A stretch of DNA of 32,207 nucleotides from JBGSUE01 sp041753515 (GCA_041753515.1 JBGSUE010000029.1:1-32207); one strand, 5' to 3'. Counted from the first letter of the stretch, positions 22,209-29,285 are shown. Notes: generated by a model from the letters alone, not told the origin. Program-made: numbers and translations.

Positions 22209-23650
22209 ATATATCTATTGATCCAGTTGCTCATGTAAAGTTTCATCTGCTCTTGCTGCAGCAGGAAGAATATGATGTGCCGCGGTATTTACGGACCGTT
22301 TTTAAGAAACGGGGCAGGGTGCCAACAGTTTTCCGCAAGCCGCTTGTGTATACGGCAAAAATGCGTATTATTTCAGGAGTCTCAGTTCTTTTTCATATTT
22401 TGAGCGCATATGTATTGGCAGGAGTTTCCGGATGGACACCTTTATTCCTTGTAGCAGTCATACTTTTTTGTTACGTCCATTTTATATTTTTGGTTTTAGC
22501 TTCGTCTGCGTTTTATCCGTTTGATCTGTTAGTAAAAACAGTCATTATTTCCAAAGCAAAACGCACTCTTTGTATGTATCCGGAAGTAAAAGTTATTGCA
22601 ATAGCCGGCAGTTACGGGAAAACACTCATGAAAGAAGCTGTGTCTGCTGTCTTATCTACAAAATATACAGTACTCAAGACTCCGGAAAATGTGAATACGC
22701 CCTTGGGTATTGCACGGCTTATACTTCACGATCTGAATAACCGGACACAGTTTCTTGTGGTAGAGCTTGGCGAATATCAAAAAGGAGATATCCGCCAATT
22801 GGCTCAGTTTGTACAACCTACTATCGGAATTATCACAGGCATCAATGAAGCACATTTGGAGCGGATGGGTACTATTGAAAATACGGCTGACGCAATATTT
22901 GAGCTTGCAGAGAATGTGAATCCGGAAGGATTTCTCGTACTGAATGCGTCAGATGTGCGGGTGAAACAGTATACAGCGTCACATACACCATCTGTTGCAC
23001 ACGTATGGTACTGTTCGTCACGTGATGATAAAAGTCCTGTATCGATACGCAATTTCCGGGTAAATCAGGACGGCACCGGATCTACATGGGATATGTACGA
23101 AAAGATGAAAAAAATAATGCATATCAAGTCAAAATTACTTCCGCAATATGCAACCGGTACGTGCATGGCAGCATATCTTATCGGGAATAGATTAGGTATA
23201 GGGGGCAAAGATAGTCTGGAAGCACTTGAAAGAATTTCACCTGCTGCGCATCGACTGCAGCCGATCGTGAATACGACTGCACAGATTCTTGTCATTGATG
23301 ACAGCTATAACGGAAATCCTGACGGGGTAGCTGCAGCCATTGAAGTCTTGGGATCATTTACGAAACGGAGAAAACTATTTATTACACCGGGGCTTGTCGA
23401 AATGGGGGATCAATCAGAACGCGTCCATGATGATATTGGCCGTCGGTTAGCCCGAGTAGCCGATCTGGTGCTGTTGGTTGACAACAGTGTCACTCCATTT
23501 ATACGGCAGGGTCTTACATCGGAGGGTTTTGATAAAACACGAATTATTACATATCCTGATGCGGTCACACTTCATCAGAAATTCAGCGAGTATATAAAAC
23601 CCGGAGATGTCGTACTATTTCAGAACGACTGGAGTGACAATTATAGTTGA
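22205..23650 (+). CDS. murF: MurF-like Mur ligase with N-terminal membrane helices
   Basis: A 481-aa Mur ligase family protein. ATP-binding GSYGKT lies at 135-140 (AIAGSYGKTLMKEAV), followed by TPENVNTPLGIA (the MurF pattern), VVELGEYQKGDI, NEAHLERMGT, and the C-terminal-domain signature IDDSYNGNPDG with PGLVEMG. In MurF the final D-Ala-D-Ala is joined to UDP-MurNAc-tripeptide. Unusually, the normal N-terminal UDP-substrate domain is replaced by about 120 residues with two predicted membrane helices (about 56-75 and 78-101), so this form should sit on the inner face of the membrane. It overlaps the upstream hydrolase by 4 nt and is followed by alr and ddl, which make its D-Ala-D-Ala substrate. 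Confidence 0.87.
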   Translation: MNISIDPVAHVKFHLLLLQQEEYDVPRYLRTVFKKRGRVPTVFRKPLVYTAKMRIISGVSVLFHILSAYVLAGVSGWTPLFLVAVILFCYVHFIFLVLASSAFYPFDLLVKTVIISKAKRTLCMYPEVKVIAIAGSYGKTLMKEAVSAVLSTKYTVLKTPENVNTPLGIARLILHDLNNRTQFLVVELGEYQKGDIRQLAQFVQPTIGIITGINEAHLERMGTIENTADAIFELAENVNPEGFLVLNASDVRVKQYTASHTPSVAHVWYCSSRDDKSPVSIRNFRVNQDGTGSTWDMYEKMKKIMHIKSKLLPQYATGTCMAAYLIGNRLGIGGKDSLEALERISPAAHRLQPIVNTTAQILVIDDSYNGNPDGVAAAIEVLGSFTKRRKLFITPGLVEMGDQSERVHDDIGRRLARVADLVLLVDNSVTPFIRQGLTSEGFDKTRIITYPDAVTLHQKFSEYIKPGDVVLFQNDWSDNYS

Positions 23651-23684
23651 TATTTATTTTAAATACGAATATTAGCTTCAATAT

Positions 23685-23713
23685 TTGACTTTATAACTCA
23701 ATCTTTCTATGAT
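23685..23713 (+). promoter_or_regulatory. Promoter of alr-ddl, start on the ATG
   Basis: TTGACT (23685-23690), a 17-bp spacer and TATGAT (23708-23713), with 6 nt to the ATG at 23720. The predicted +1 is the A of the start codon. Both boxes and the spacing are near ideal. Confidence 0.85.
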
Positions 23714-23719
23714 GGCTGT

Positions 23720-24850
23720 ATGTCTGATCAGCGCTATCGTGTACTGAATGAAATTATTGTTACAAAAGAGTGCCTGTTGCATAATTACCATTATTTTTCC
23801 TCACTTCATTCGGGAATGAGTATTGCCCCGGTCGTGAAATCAAATGCGTACGGCCACGGACTCGTACAGATTGCCAAATGTTTTGATGAACTGCGTCCTG
23901 CGATGCTCTGTGTTGATTCACTGTACGAGGCCTATGAATTGTTTACATCCGGTATCACAACCCCAATTTTTATCATGGGATATACGAATCCTGTTAATTA
24001 TAACGTATGGAAGAGTCTGCCGTTTATATTCAGTGTTTCTGATCACCAGTCGGTGCATATGCTTTCAAAATATCAGCCGGGTGCACGGGTGCATATTACG
24101 GTAGATACCGGTATGTGCCGGTTGGGGCTTCAGGAACACGAAGTTGGTAAATTTATCCAAACACTGAAGAAATATCCGAATCTCAGGATAGAAGGGATCT
24201 ATTCCCATCTTTCCCAGGCGGATGATCCGAAAAAGGCAACGTTCACAAAAAAACAGATTTCGACATTTAAGCGTATTGTTGGGCTGTTTGAAGACTCTGG
24301 ATACCGGTTTACATGGAAACATATTGCGGCTTCTGCTGGTATAGAATCGGTCCGTGATCCGTATTTTACCCTTGCCCGGGTAGGGCTTGGGCTCTACGGA
24401 TACAGTCCGTTCAGTGCGCATACGAGTGAAGGAAGGAAACAGAGAAAACATTTACAGCCTGCATTGATGCTCATAAGCCATGTTGCGCATGTAAAGCATG
24501 TATTTCCGGGAGATATGGTGGGGTATGGCGGGACATACCGGGTGAAACAAAATGAGGATATCGCCGTTCTTCCTATCGGATATAACGAGGGACTGTCGCG
24601 AACGCTGTCAAACTGCGGGGTGGTACGGGTGAAGGATACATATAGTCCGATTATTGGTAGAATAAGTATGAATATGACGACAGTTAAAATTTCCCGCACT
24701 ATTCATGTTACATCAGGGGATGAGGTGGTTGTCATATCGCCACATACTGCCGACAGGAATTCTTTATACCGTCTTGCCCAGCTTGAGGGGACTATTCCGT
24801 ATACCGTTTTAACGGCACTCTCACCATCGATACGAAGGAGGATCATATGA
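23720..24850 (+). CDS. alr: Alanine racemase
   Basis: A 376-aa PLP-dependent fold-III alanine racemase, which makes D-alanine for peptidoglycan. The PLP lysine is K40 in PVVKSNAYGHG, the family's defining motif. The phosphate-binding and arginine-rich region includes GVGLYGY-like LARVGLGLYGYSP, and the second catalytic tyrosine lies in MVGYGGTYR. MNMTTVKIS follows in the C-terminal beta domain. The length is typical. The mRNA should be leaderless (promoter at 23685-23713). The stop overlaps the ddl start (ATGA at 24847-24850), so Alr and Ddl are translationally coupled. Confidence 0.96.
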   Translation: MSDQRYRVLNEIIVTKECLLHNYHYFSSLHSGMSIAPVVKSNAYGHGLVQIAKCFDELRPAMLCVDSLYEAYELFTSGITTPIFIMGYTNPVNYNVWKSLPFIFSVSDHQSVHMLSKYQPGARVHITVDTGMCRLGLQEHEVGKFIQTLKKYPNLRIEGIYSHLSQADDPKKATFTKKQISTFKRIVGLFEDSGYRFTWKHIAASAGIESVRDPYFTLARVGLGLYGYSPFSAHTSEGRKQRKHLQPALMLISHVAHVKHVFPGDMVGYGGTYRVKQNEDIAVLPIGYNEGLSRTLSNCGVVRVKDTYSPIIGRISMNMTTVKISRTIHVTSGDEVVVISPHTADRNSLYRLAQLEGTIPYTVLTALSPSIRRRII

Positions 24851-26040
24851 TGCAAAAACCATCGGTTGGTGTGTTTTTTGGCGGGAAAAGCCCGGAACAT
24901 GATATATCCATTATCACCGGTCAATTAATCATTTCAGGATTGAAAGGCCTGGGGTATCCGGTGGTGCCTGTATACATTGATAAAACCGGGTCATGGTTCG
25001 CAGGAGAATACTTAGGGGATCTGAAAGTATTTACCACACATGACATTTCAGCACTAAAAAATACAGATCAATACTATCTGGACCTTGTACAATCCAGAGG
25101 AAAAATTGTATTGAAAAAGAAAGGTTTGGTGGGAAAAGAGCTGCACATTGATATTGCGTTTCCGGCATTTCATGGGCAAAACGGGGAGGATGGGACTGTA
25201 CAGGGACTGTTTGAATTTTTTGGTGTGCCGTACGTCGGATGTGATACAGCCTCAAGCGCGATAGCCATGGATAAAGTGACAACGAAACTCATCTATCAGG
25301 CATTGGGGATACCCACGGTCCCGTTTGTCCATTTTTTGCAAACGGATTGGGAAAAAAATAGAAAAATACTATTAGCTTCCATTCAAAAAAACGTTTCGTA
25401 TCCGGCGATGGTAAAACCAGCCAGACTCGGTTCTTCTATCGGCATGTCTAAAGCGAAAGATCTGAAAGAGCTTACTGATGCTTTAGAGCTCGCATTTCAT
25501 TTTGAAGAGAAGGTGCTTGTTGAAAAAGCGGTGGTAAAGCTTAAGGATATTACCTGTGCTGTAATAGGAAACGAAAATCCGATACCATCCAAACTGCAGG
25601 AATCCGGATATACAAAAGATTTTTTTTCGTATGAAGATAAATATTTGAAAGGAGGCGGCGCGCAGTTGGGGAAAGCACAGCACGCCATTATTATTCCTGC
25701 AAAACTGGATGCCAAAACGACAAAAGAAATTCAGGATACTGCTGTCTCCATATACAAGGCTGTAGGCTGTAGCGGTATCAGCCGGGTGGATTTTCTTTAC
25801 GATATAACTGATAAAAGGTGGTTCGCAAACGAAATAAATACGCTTCCCGGAACCCTGTACCACCATTTGTGGAAAGCAAGCGGTATCGAGCTCGGAGATC
25901 TCCTTGAACGCCTTATCGGGTATGCCAAGGCGCGGTATGAAGCAAAGAAAAATCTGACCAACACATTTGAATCCTCGGTTCTTTCCCAAACCGGGTCTGC
26001 AAAATTGGGTGCAAAGTTGGGATCAATAAAGCAAATCTGA
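24847..26040 (+). CDS. ddl: D-alanine--D-alanine ligase
   Basis: A 397-aa ATP-grasp ligase that joins two D-alanines. Signatures: N-terminal VGVFFGGKSPEHDISI, where E18 and H19 are conserved in the family, then PAFHGQNGEDGTVQGLFE, PYVGCDTASSAIAMDK, the ATP-binding MVKPARLGSSIGMSK, and the metal-binding WFANEINTLPGTL. A strong Shine-Dalgarno AAGGAGG (24835-24841) lies inside the alr 3' end, 5 nt from ATG 24847 and 8 nt from ATG 24850; either could be used. About 30 residues at the C-terminus (KKNLTNTFESSVLSQ and onward) exceed the usual end of Ddl and look flexible. The downstream tRNA gene has its promoter inside this extension. Confidence 0.96.
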   Translation: MMQKPSVGVFFGGKSPEHDISIITGQLIISGLKGLGYPVVPVYIDKTGSWFAGEYLGDLKVFTTHDISALKNTDQYYLDLVQSRGKIVLKKKGLVGKELHIDIAFPAFHGQNGEDGTVQGLFEFFGVPYVGCDTASSAIAMDKVTTKLIYQALGIPTVPFVHFLQTDWEKNRKILLASIQKNVSYPAMVKPARLGSSIGMSKAKDLKELTDALELAFHFEEKVLVEKAVVKLKDITCAVIGNENPIPSKLQESGYTKDFFSYEDKYLKGGGAQLGKAQHAIIIPAKLDAKTTKEIQDTAVSIYKAVGCSGISRVDFLYDITDKRWFANEINTLPGTLYHHLWKASGIELGDLLERLIGYAKARYEAKKNLTNTFESSVLSQTGSAKLGAKLGSIKQI

Positions 26041-26046
26041 TAAAAT
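26017..26046 (+). promoter_or_regulatory. Promoter of tRNA-Ile(UAU)
   Basis: TTGGGA (26017-26022), 18 bp, TAAAAT (26041-26046) predicts +1 near 26053, a 7-nt 5' leader for the tRNA. The -35 box and most of the spacer lie inside the end of ddl. Confidence 0.6.
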
Positions 26047-26059
26047 AGGAATACTTTTT

Positions 26060-26131
26060 GCGCCCGTAGCTCAGCGGTAGAGCACCACTCTTATAAAGTG
26101 GGGGTGCCTGGATCGTCACCAGGCGGGCGCA
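26060..26131 (+). tRNA. tRNA-Ile(UAU)
   Basis: The cloverleaf is complete. Acceptor arms GCGCCCG (26060-26066) and CGGGCGC (26124-26130) pair perfectly, with discriminator A26131. The D-arm is GCTC/GAGC. The anticodon stem is CCACT/AGTGG with loop CTTATAA, so the anticodon is TAT at 26092-26094, reading the isoleucine codon AUA. The T-stem is CCTGG/CCAGG with loop ATCGTCA. The 3' CCA is not encoded. Two points are odd: most bacteria read AUA with a lysidine-modified CAU tRNA rather than UAU, and the T-loop has A and T where T54 and A58 normally sit. Confidence 0.9.
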
Positions 26132-26137
26132 CTGAGT

Positions 26138-26458
26138 ATGAATATCCGATTTTATTACGATAAACAAGGCATTCCCTGTGTCGAAACCGATGCAGCACAT
26201 AGACTGATAGAAAGGTATCTCAATCATGATGTGCAAATTTCTCCGCAATCAGCTCAAAAAATATTGGAAAGGGTATCGGTAATTGAGACCGACAAAGAGG
26301 ATCAAATAAAGGTAATAGGTAATGGATTTAGACTATTATTAACGAAAAAATATGCAAAAATTGAATCCTTATATGATGAAGCAGAAGGATTGGAGTTACC
26401 TCTGGATGATTTTAAAGGAATTATGAATAAATGGCTGGAATTAATCAGTAAAAAGTAA
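26138..26458 (+). CDS. Small hypothetical protein
   Basis: A 106-aa protein I do not recognise. It starts MNIRFYYDKQGIP, has mixed charged helices (LIERYLNHDVQISPQSAQKILERV) and ends with an acidic segment and a helix (LPLDDFKGIMNKWLELI). There is no signal peptide, membrane segment or cysteine pattern. A very faint resemblance to the UPF0231/YacL type is not enough for a name. It begins only 6 nt after the tRNA 3' end and may be read from the tRNA promoter, which is an unusual arrangement. It converges with the recombinase gene, 15 bp stop to stop. Base use is similar to neighbouring genes, so it is probably a real gene. Confidence 0.6.
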   Translation: MNIRFYYDKQGIPCVETDAAHRLIERYLNHDVQISPQSAQKILERVSVIETDKEDQIKVIGNGFRLLLTKKYAKIESLYDEAEGLELPLDDFKGIMNKWLELISKK

Positions 26459-26473
26459 AATTTGTTGTGTTGG

Positions 26474-27331
26474 TTACAGTTCGTCGAGTTTGACGGAGTC
26501 GCCTTTTTTATCTTTCACAAGCTCCAGGTACTTTTCCGTTGTGGAGAGCCGTTTGTGGCCGACGAGTTTGGAAAGAGTCGTGATCGATGTTCCTGCCATC
26601 AAATGATGGGCGATAAACGTGTGCCGGAGATCGTTGACCTTGGCATTTTCAATACCCGCAATCCTGAAATACCGGTCAATAGCGGTTCTGATGTTTCGGA
26701 TGAGGAGCGCTTTACCCGTTTTGGTGATGAAAAGGGATTGGTTTTTACTCTCACCTCGTATTTTGAGGTATGCATTGATCGCTTCTTTTGCGGCTTTGTT
26801 CAGAGGTACTGTGCGTTCTGCATGGCCTTCTACAGCCTCGATATGAAGTTCACTGTCTTTTGCGTCACTCACTTTCAAATTTGCTAGTTCACCGATGCGA
26901 ATTCCTGTTTGAAGAAACAACTCTACGATGGCATAGGTACGAAGATCCCCCCGGCATGCATCCCGAAGCGCCCTGTATTCAAGTTTTGAAAGGATCCGTG
27001 GCGGTTTAATTTCGTACTTCGGGTGTTCGATTTCGCCTGCCGGGTCCACCGTGATAATTGTGGCAGATTTTAAAAATCGGAAAAATGTTTTAATGGAATT
27101 GATTTTCCGTGATATGGATTTTGGAGTGTATTGATCACTTGCCAATTTTTTCAAAAATGCATCAATTTCATCACGTGTCACATGATGGACTTCTTTTTTG
27201 CCGAGGTTGTGAATGTAGTTGATGAGCTGTTCAATATCCTTTTTGTACGCAACAATAGTCGCCTTAGCTCTTTTTTTCGAGTCAAGGTGTTCGATAAACT
27301 GTACATGGGCATCAACAAGCATGAGCGTCAT
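26474..27331 (-). CDS. Tyrosine recombinase (XerC/XerD-like) with altered catalytic residues
   Basis: A 285-aa tyrosine recombinase: an N-terminal SAM-like core-binding domain (residues about 5-90, with the Xer pattern TPKSISRKINSIKTFFRFL) and a C-terminal catalytic domain. R145 (TGIRIGEL), R236 (DLRHTF), H259 (GHKRLSTT) and nucleophile Y268 (TEKYLE) are present. Two expected residues are not: the His of HxxR is N233 (KVNDLRH), and the beta-hairpin lysine region reads EGHAERTVPL rather than GKGxKER. It may be a variant Xer for chromosome dimer resolution or an element integrase. The TATAAT box at 27343-27338 ends exactly 6 nt before the ATG, so the mRNA should be leaderless. A 9-6-9 inverted repeat lies just upstream. 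Confidence 0.86.
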   Translation of the reverse strand: MTLMLVDAHVQFIEHLDSKKRAKATIVAYKKDIEQLINYIHNLGKKEVHHVTRDEIDAFLKKLASDQYTPKSISRKINSIKTFFRFLKSATIITVDPAGEIEHPKYEIKPPRILSKLEYRALRDACRGDLRTYAIVELFLQTGIRIGELANLKVSDAKDSELHIEAVEGHAERTVPLNKAAKEAINAYLKIRGESKNQSLFITKTGKALLIRNIRTAIDRYFRIAGIENAKVNDLRHTFIAHHLMAGTSITTLSKLVGHKRLSTTEKYLELVKDKKGDSVKLDEL

Positions 27332-27337
27332 AATAAT

Positions 27338-27343
27338 ATTATA
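27338..27343 (-). promoter_or_regulatory. -10 box of the recombinase gene
   Basis: TATAAT on the minus strand (27343-27338) ends 6 nt before the ATG at 27331, predicting a leaderless transcript. No good -35 box is seen; its place is taken by an inverted repeat. Confidence 0.65.
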
Positions 27344-27354
27344 GGGTATAGCAA

Positions 27355-27378
27355 TACAAGAATTATCTTATTCTTGTA
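27355..27378. repeat. 9-6-9 perfect inverted repeat upstream of the recombinase
   Basis: TACAAGAAT (27355-27363), centre TATCTT (27364-27369), ATTCTTGTA (27370-27378). Two recombinase-type arms around a 6-bp centre is the architecture of dif/Xer sites, and single-Xer systems often keep their site beside the xer gene. It also overlaps the expected -35 region, so an operator is the alternative. Confidence 0.6.
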
Positions 27379-27446
27379 AGCTAAACTCAATAAGAATGAA
27401 TTTTTATACGAGTACTGAAGCCTATAATATCATAGAAAAAGTCCTT

Positions 27447-27475
27447 TTGCAAGCAGCGGATTTATTGCGTATAGT
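27447..27475 (+). promoter_or_regulatory. Promoter of the FtsB/DivIC gene, start on the ATG
   Basis: TTGCAA (27447-27452), a 17-bp spacer and TATAGT (27470-27475), with 6 nt to the ATG at 27482. GAGGA (27476-27480) resembles a Shine-Dalgarno sequence but would be outside a transcript starting at 27482, so it would work only for read-through RNA. TATAAT at 27423-27428 is an extra -10-like site. Confidence 0.75.
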
Positions 27476-27481
27476 GAGGAT

Positions 27482-27832
27482 ATGATACAGAAAATTTTGA
27501 GGCTACTATTATTCGTGGGCAGCTTTTGGGTACTTTGGAATCTTGTGTTTTCGACAATCGATATTTGGAAGCGGCAGGATATTTTGAAAGAAAGGCAGGC
27601 TGAACTGAAGGATGCGCAGGATAAAAATTTTAACCTCAAACGGAGACTCGAGGAAGTGCACAGTGGAGAATATATTGAAAAGGTGGCCAGGGATGATCTT
27701 GGGCTTGTAAAGCCTGGTGAGACGCTTATCATCGTCTCTTCTTCGACTGAGGCTTCCTCATCTGCGCAAACCTTGCCGGAGATTGAGATTGCGGGACCGG
27801 GATGGGCATCGTGGCGGAAGCTGTTTTTTTAG
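27482..27832 (+). CDS. Septum formation initiator protein (FtsB/DivIC type)
   Basis: A 116-aa bitopic membrane protein: one membrane helix (residues about 5-24), a coiled coil (about 30-62, ILKERQAELKDAQDKNF and onward) and the family signature ARDDLGLVKPGETLI at about 69-83. Such proteins link the divisome sub-complexes at the septum and regulate cell division. A C-terminal Ser/Thr-rich tail of about 30 aa follows. The promoter predicts a leaderless mRNA. The TAG stop abuts the 3' end of a minus-strand tRNA with no gap, so the two transcripts converge directly. No Shine-Dalgarno sequence is needed or likely to be present. Confidence 0.88.
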   Translation: MIQKILRLLLFVGSFWVLWNLVFSTIDIWKRQDILKERQAELKDAQDKNFNLKRRLEEVHSGEYIEKVARDDLGLVKPGETLIIVSSSTEASSSAQTLPEIEIAGPGWASWRKLFF

Positions 27833-27904
27833 TGCCAGGGGAGGGGATCGAACCCACGACCCACGCCTTATGAAGACGCTGCTCTACCACTGAGCTACCC
27901 TGGC
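27833..27904 (-). tRNA. tRNA with CAU anticodon (elongator Met likely)
   Basis: Read on the minus strand: acceptor GCCAGGG/CCCTGGC, discriminator A, D-arm GCTC/GAGC, anticodon stem GCGTC/GGCGT with loop TTCATAA (anticodon CAT at 27872-27870), and T-loop TTCGATC. The T-stem has one T-T mismatch (second pair). The 3' CCA is not encoded. A CAU anticodon means elongator Met, or Ile2 if modified to lysidine. The first acceptor pair G-C and the D-arm do not look like an initiator. Because a separate tRNA-Ile(UAU) is present in the window, elongator Met is favoured. Confidence 0.88.
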
Positions 27905-27916
27905 TCCGGTTTCCTA

Positions 27917-27946
27917 TTGTACGAAATTTTACTTTTCGTGTATAGT
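27917..27946 (+). promoter_or_regulatory. Promoter of the cupin gene
   Basis: TTGTAC (27917-27922), 18 bp, TATAGT (27941-27946) predicts +1 near 27953. This gives a short leader that carries the Shine-Dalgarno AAAGGAGG (27956-27963), 7 nt before the ATG at 27971. The contrast with the leaderless genes nearby is clear. Confidence 0.6.
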
Positions 27947-27970
27947 TGGGGGTATAAAGGAGGAACATAT

Positions 27971-28354
27971 ATGATCGGATATACAGGTGATATCGAATTG
28001 TTAACCCGGGAGAATGTATTTTTCCGCAAAGTTTTGTATACAACACAGTATGAACAGCTTGTGTTGATGGCGCTCCAGCCAGGGGAAGATATCGGTGAAG
28101 AAATACATGGCGATACGGATCAGTTTTTCCGGTTTGAGTCAGGGGAAGGAATGGTGGTGATGGACGGGAAAGAAACCGTCGTCGGAGACGGATATGCCGT
28201 TATTGTGCCAGCCGGAACGAAGCATAATGTAATCAACACGTCCAAAACCCAACTGCTCAAACTCTATACGATCTATGCCCCGCCGCATCACAAGGATGGG
28301 ACGGTCCACAAGACCAAGGCAGAAGCGATGGCAGATGAAAAAGATCATCTGTAA
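27971..28354 (+). CDS. Single-domain cupin
   Basis: A 127-aa cupin. The start is ATG 27971 with an AAAGGAGG Shine-Dalgarno sequence; the in-frame TTG at 27917 lies in the promoter. Motif 1 is around GEDIGEEIHGDTDQFF then RFESGEG (His46, Glu56), and motif 2 is VPAGTKHNVINTS (His85), so a metal could be bound, although the second His of the usual HxH is an Asp. APPHHKDGTVH near the end adds two histidines. Small cupins of this form are common and their substrates are mostly unknown. It overlaps the promoter of the next gene at its 3' end. Cytoplasmic, with no signal peptide. Confidence 0.85.
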   Translation: MIGYTGDIELLTRENVFFRKVLYTTQYEQLVLMALQPGEDIGEEIHGDTDQFFRFESGEGMVVMDGKETVVGDGYAVIVPAGTKHNVINTSKTQLLKLYTIYAPPHHKDGTVHKTKAEAMADEKDHL

Positions 28355-28365
28355 GTATGCCGGCA

Positions 28366-28374
28366 TGGTACAAT
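28366..28374 (+). promoter_or_regulatory. Extended -10 promoter of the HExxH gene
   Basis: TG-G-TACAAT (TG at 28366-28367, TACAAT 28369-28374) predicts +1 at 28381, 2 nt before the ATG at 28383. Confidence 0.55.
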
Positions 28375-28382
28375 CTGCTTCA

Positions 28383-29276
28383 ATGATCGATTCATATCCA
28401 GGCAAAACCGAACTGATGTTTCCGGAAAAACAGGCAATTTCGATGCGTGTTTCTCAGCTTGCCAGGAATAAAAAAGAGTTTCCGCAAAAGTACAGAGATA
28501 TAATGGAAGAGATCCGTAATACAGGATTTTTTCGCGTCTTTGAAGATCTTGGATTGTATGATGAGATATACAACGGTAATTTTAATGGTTTAAAAAAAGA
28601 TAAAGTAACGTTCAATGCAGATATCGGTGGCGCAGCGTTGTATGATGCCAAGACAGATGCAACACAAGTAACAGGGCCACCAATAAGCCCGGAAGCAATG
28701 CTTATATCCCTCGCAAAGGATGGCGATGTGCCTCTCAGACTGGACCATCTCGGGCACGAAATAATCCATAAAAAACAACACCCGGACAATCCATTTACAC
28801 GGCATATATACCGTTTCTTTCTAAAAAATACCCAATGGGGGGATAGCGTGATTCCGGGTCTGGAATGGATGGAGGTCGTGGCATACAGACTGACGGATAT
28901 GGAGCCGCATGAAGAAAGCGATGCGTACGTGGAAGAACACATACGGCATGCCAGGATTGGCATGAGGCCTGCGTATATGTTTACGGACAGAAACCAGGTG
29001 AAAAAAGCCATAGAGCTGGCGGATAACCTGATTGTGGCCGGTGCAACGCCGGATGAGTTGTGCGATCTGGCTATAACTGGTGGTGGGTGGGATGCTGAAA
29101 CCCAAACATTTCCGGGGATCGAGAAAAGATTGTCTGATTTGTGCGTGAAAAACGGAATTTCCGAAACGGATCTCCCCAAAAAACTGGAAGAGTACAAAGT
29201 GAAGAAACGTCAGCAGAAACTACAGGTCCAGCAGATCGTCTGGAAGGGGATAGGATATACACCGGTGAAAAAGTAA
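28383..29276 (+). CDS. Uncharacterised HExxH protein (putative metallopeptidase)
   Basis: A 297-aa protein of unknown family. It has a zincin-type motif HEIIH at residues 125-129 (LDHLGHEIIHKKQH). A downstream glutamate in GLEWMEVVAYRLTD (E164, 35 residues after the motif) could be the third zinc ligand, as in gluzincins. The rest is mostly helical and charged, with a basic C-terminus. No signal peptide or membrane segment is seen, so it would act in the cytoplasm. Upstream in-frame starts exist at 28335 and 28365, but an extended -10 box ends 8 nt before ATG 28383, favouring that start. The peptidase role is inference from the motif. It stops 10 nt before the first of two direct repeats that bracket the fic gene. 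Confidence 0.7.
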   Translation: MIDSYPGKTELMFPEKQAISMRVSQLARNKKEFPQKYRDIMEEIRNTGFFRVFEDLGLYDEIYNGNFNGLKKDKVTFNADIGGAALYDAKTDATQVTGPPISPEAMLISLAKDGDVPLRLDHLGHEIIHKKQHPDNPFTRHIYRFFLKNTQWGDSVIPGLEWMEVVAYRLTDMEPHEESDAYVEEHIRHARIGMRPAYMFTDRNQVKKAIELADNLIVAGATPDELCDLAITGGGWDAETQTFPGIEKRLSDLCVKNGISETDLPKKLEEYKVKKRQQKLQVQQIVWKGIGYTPVKK

Positions 29277-29285
29277 ATAATTTTT

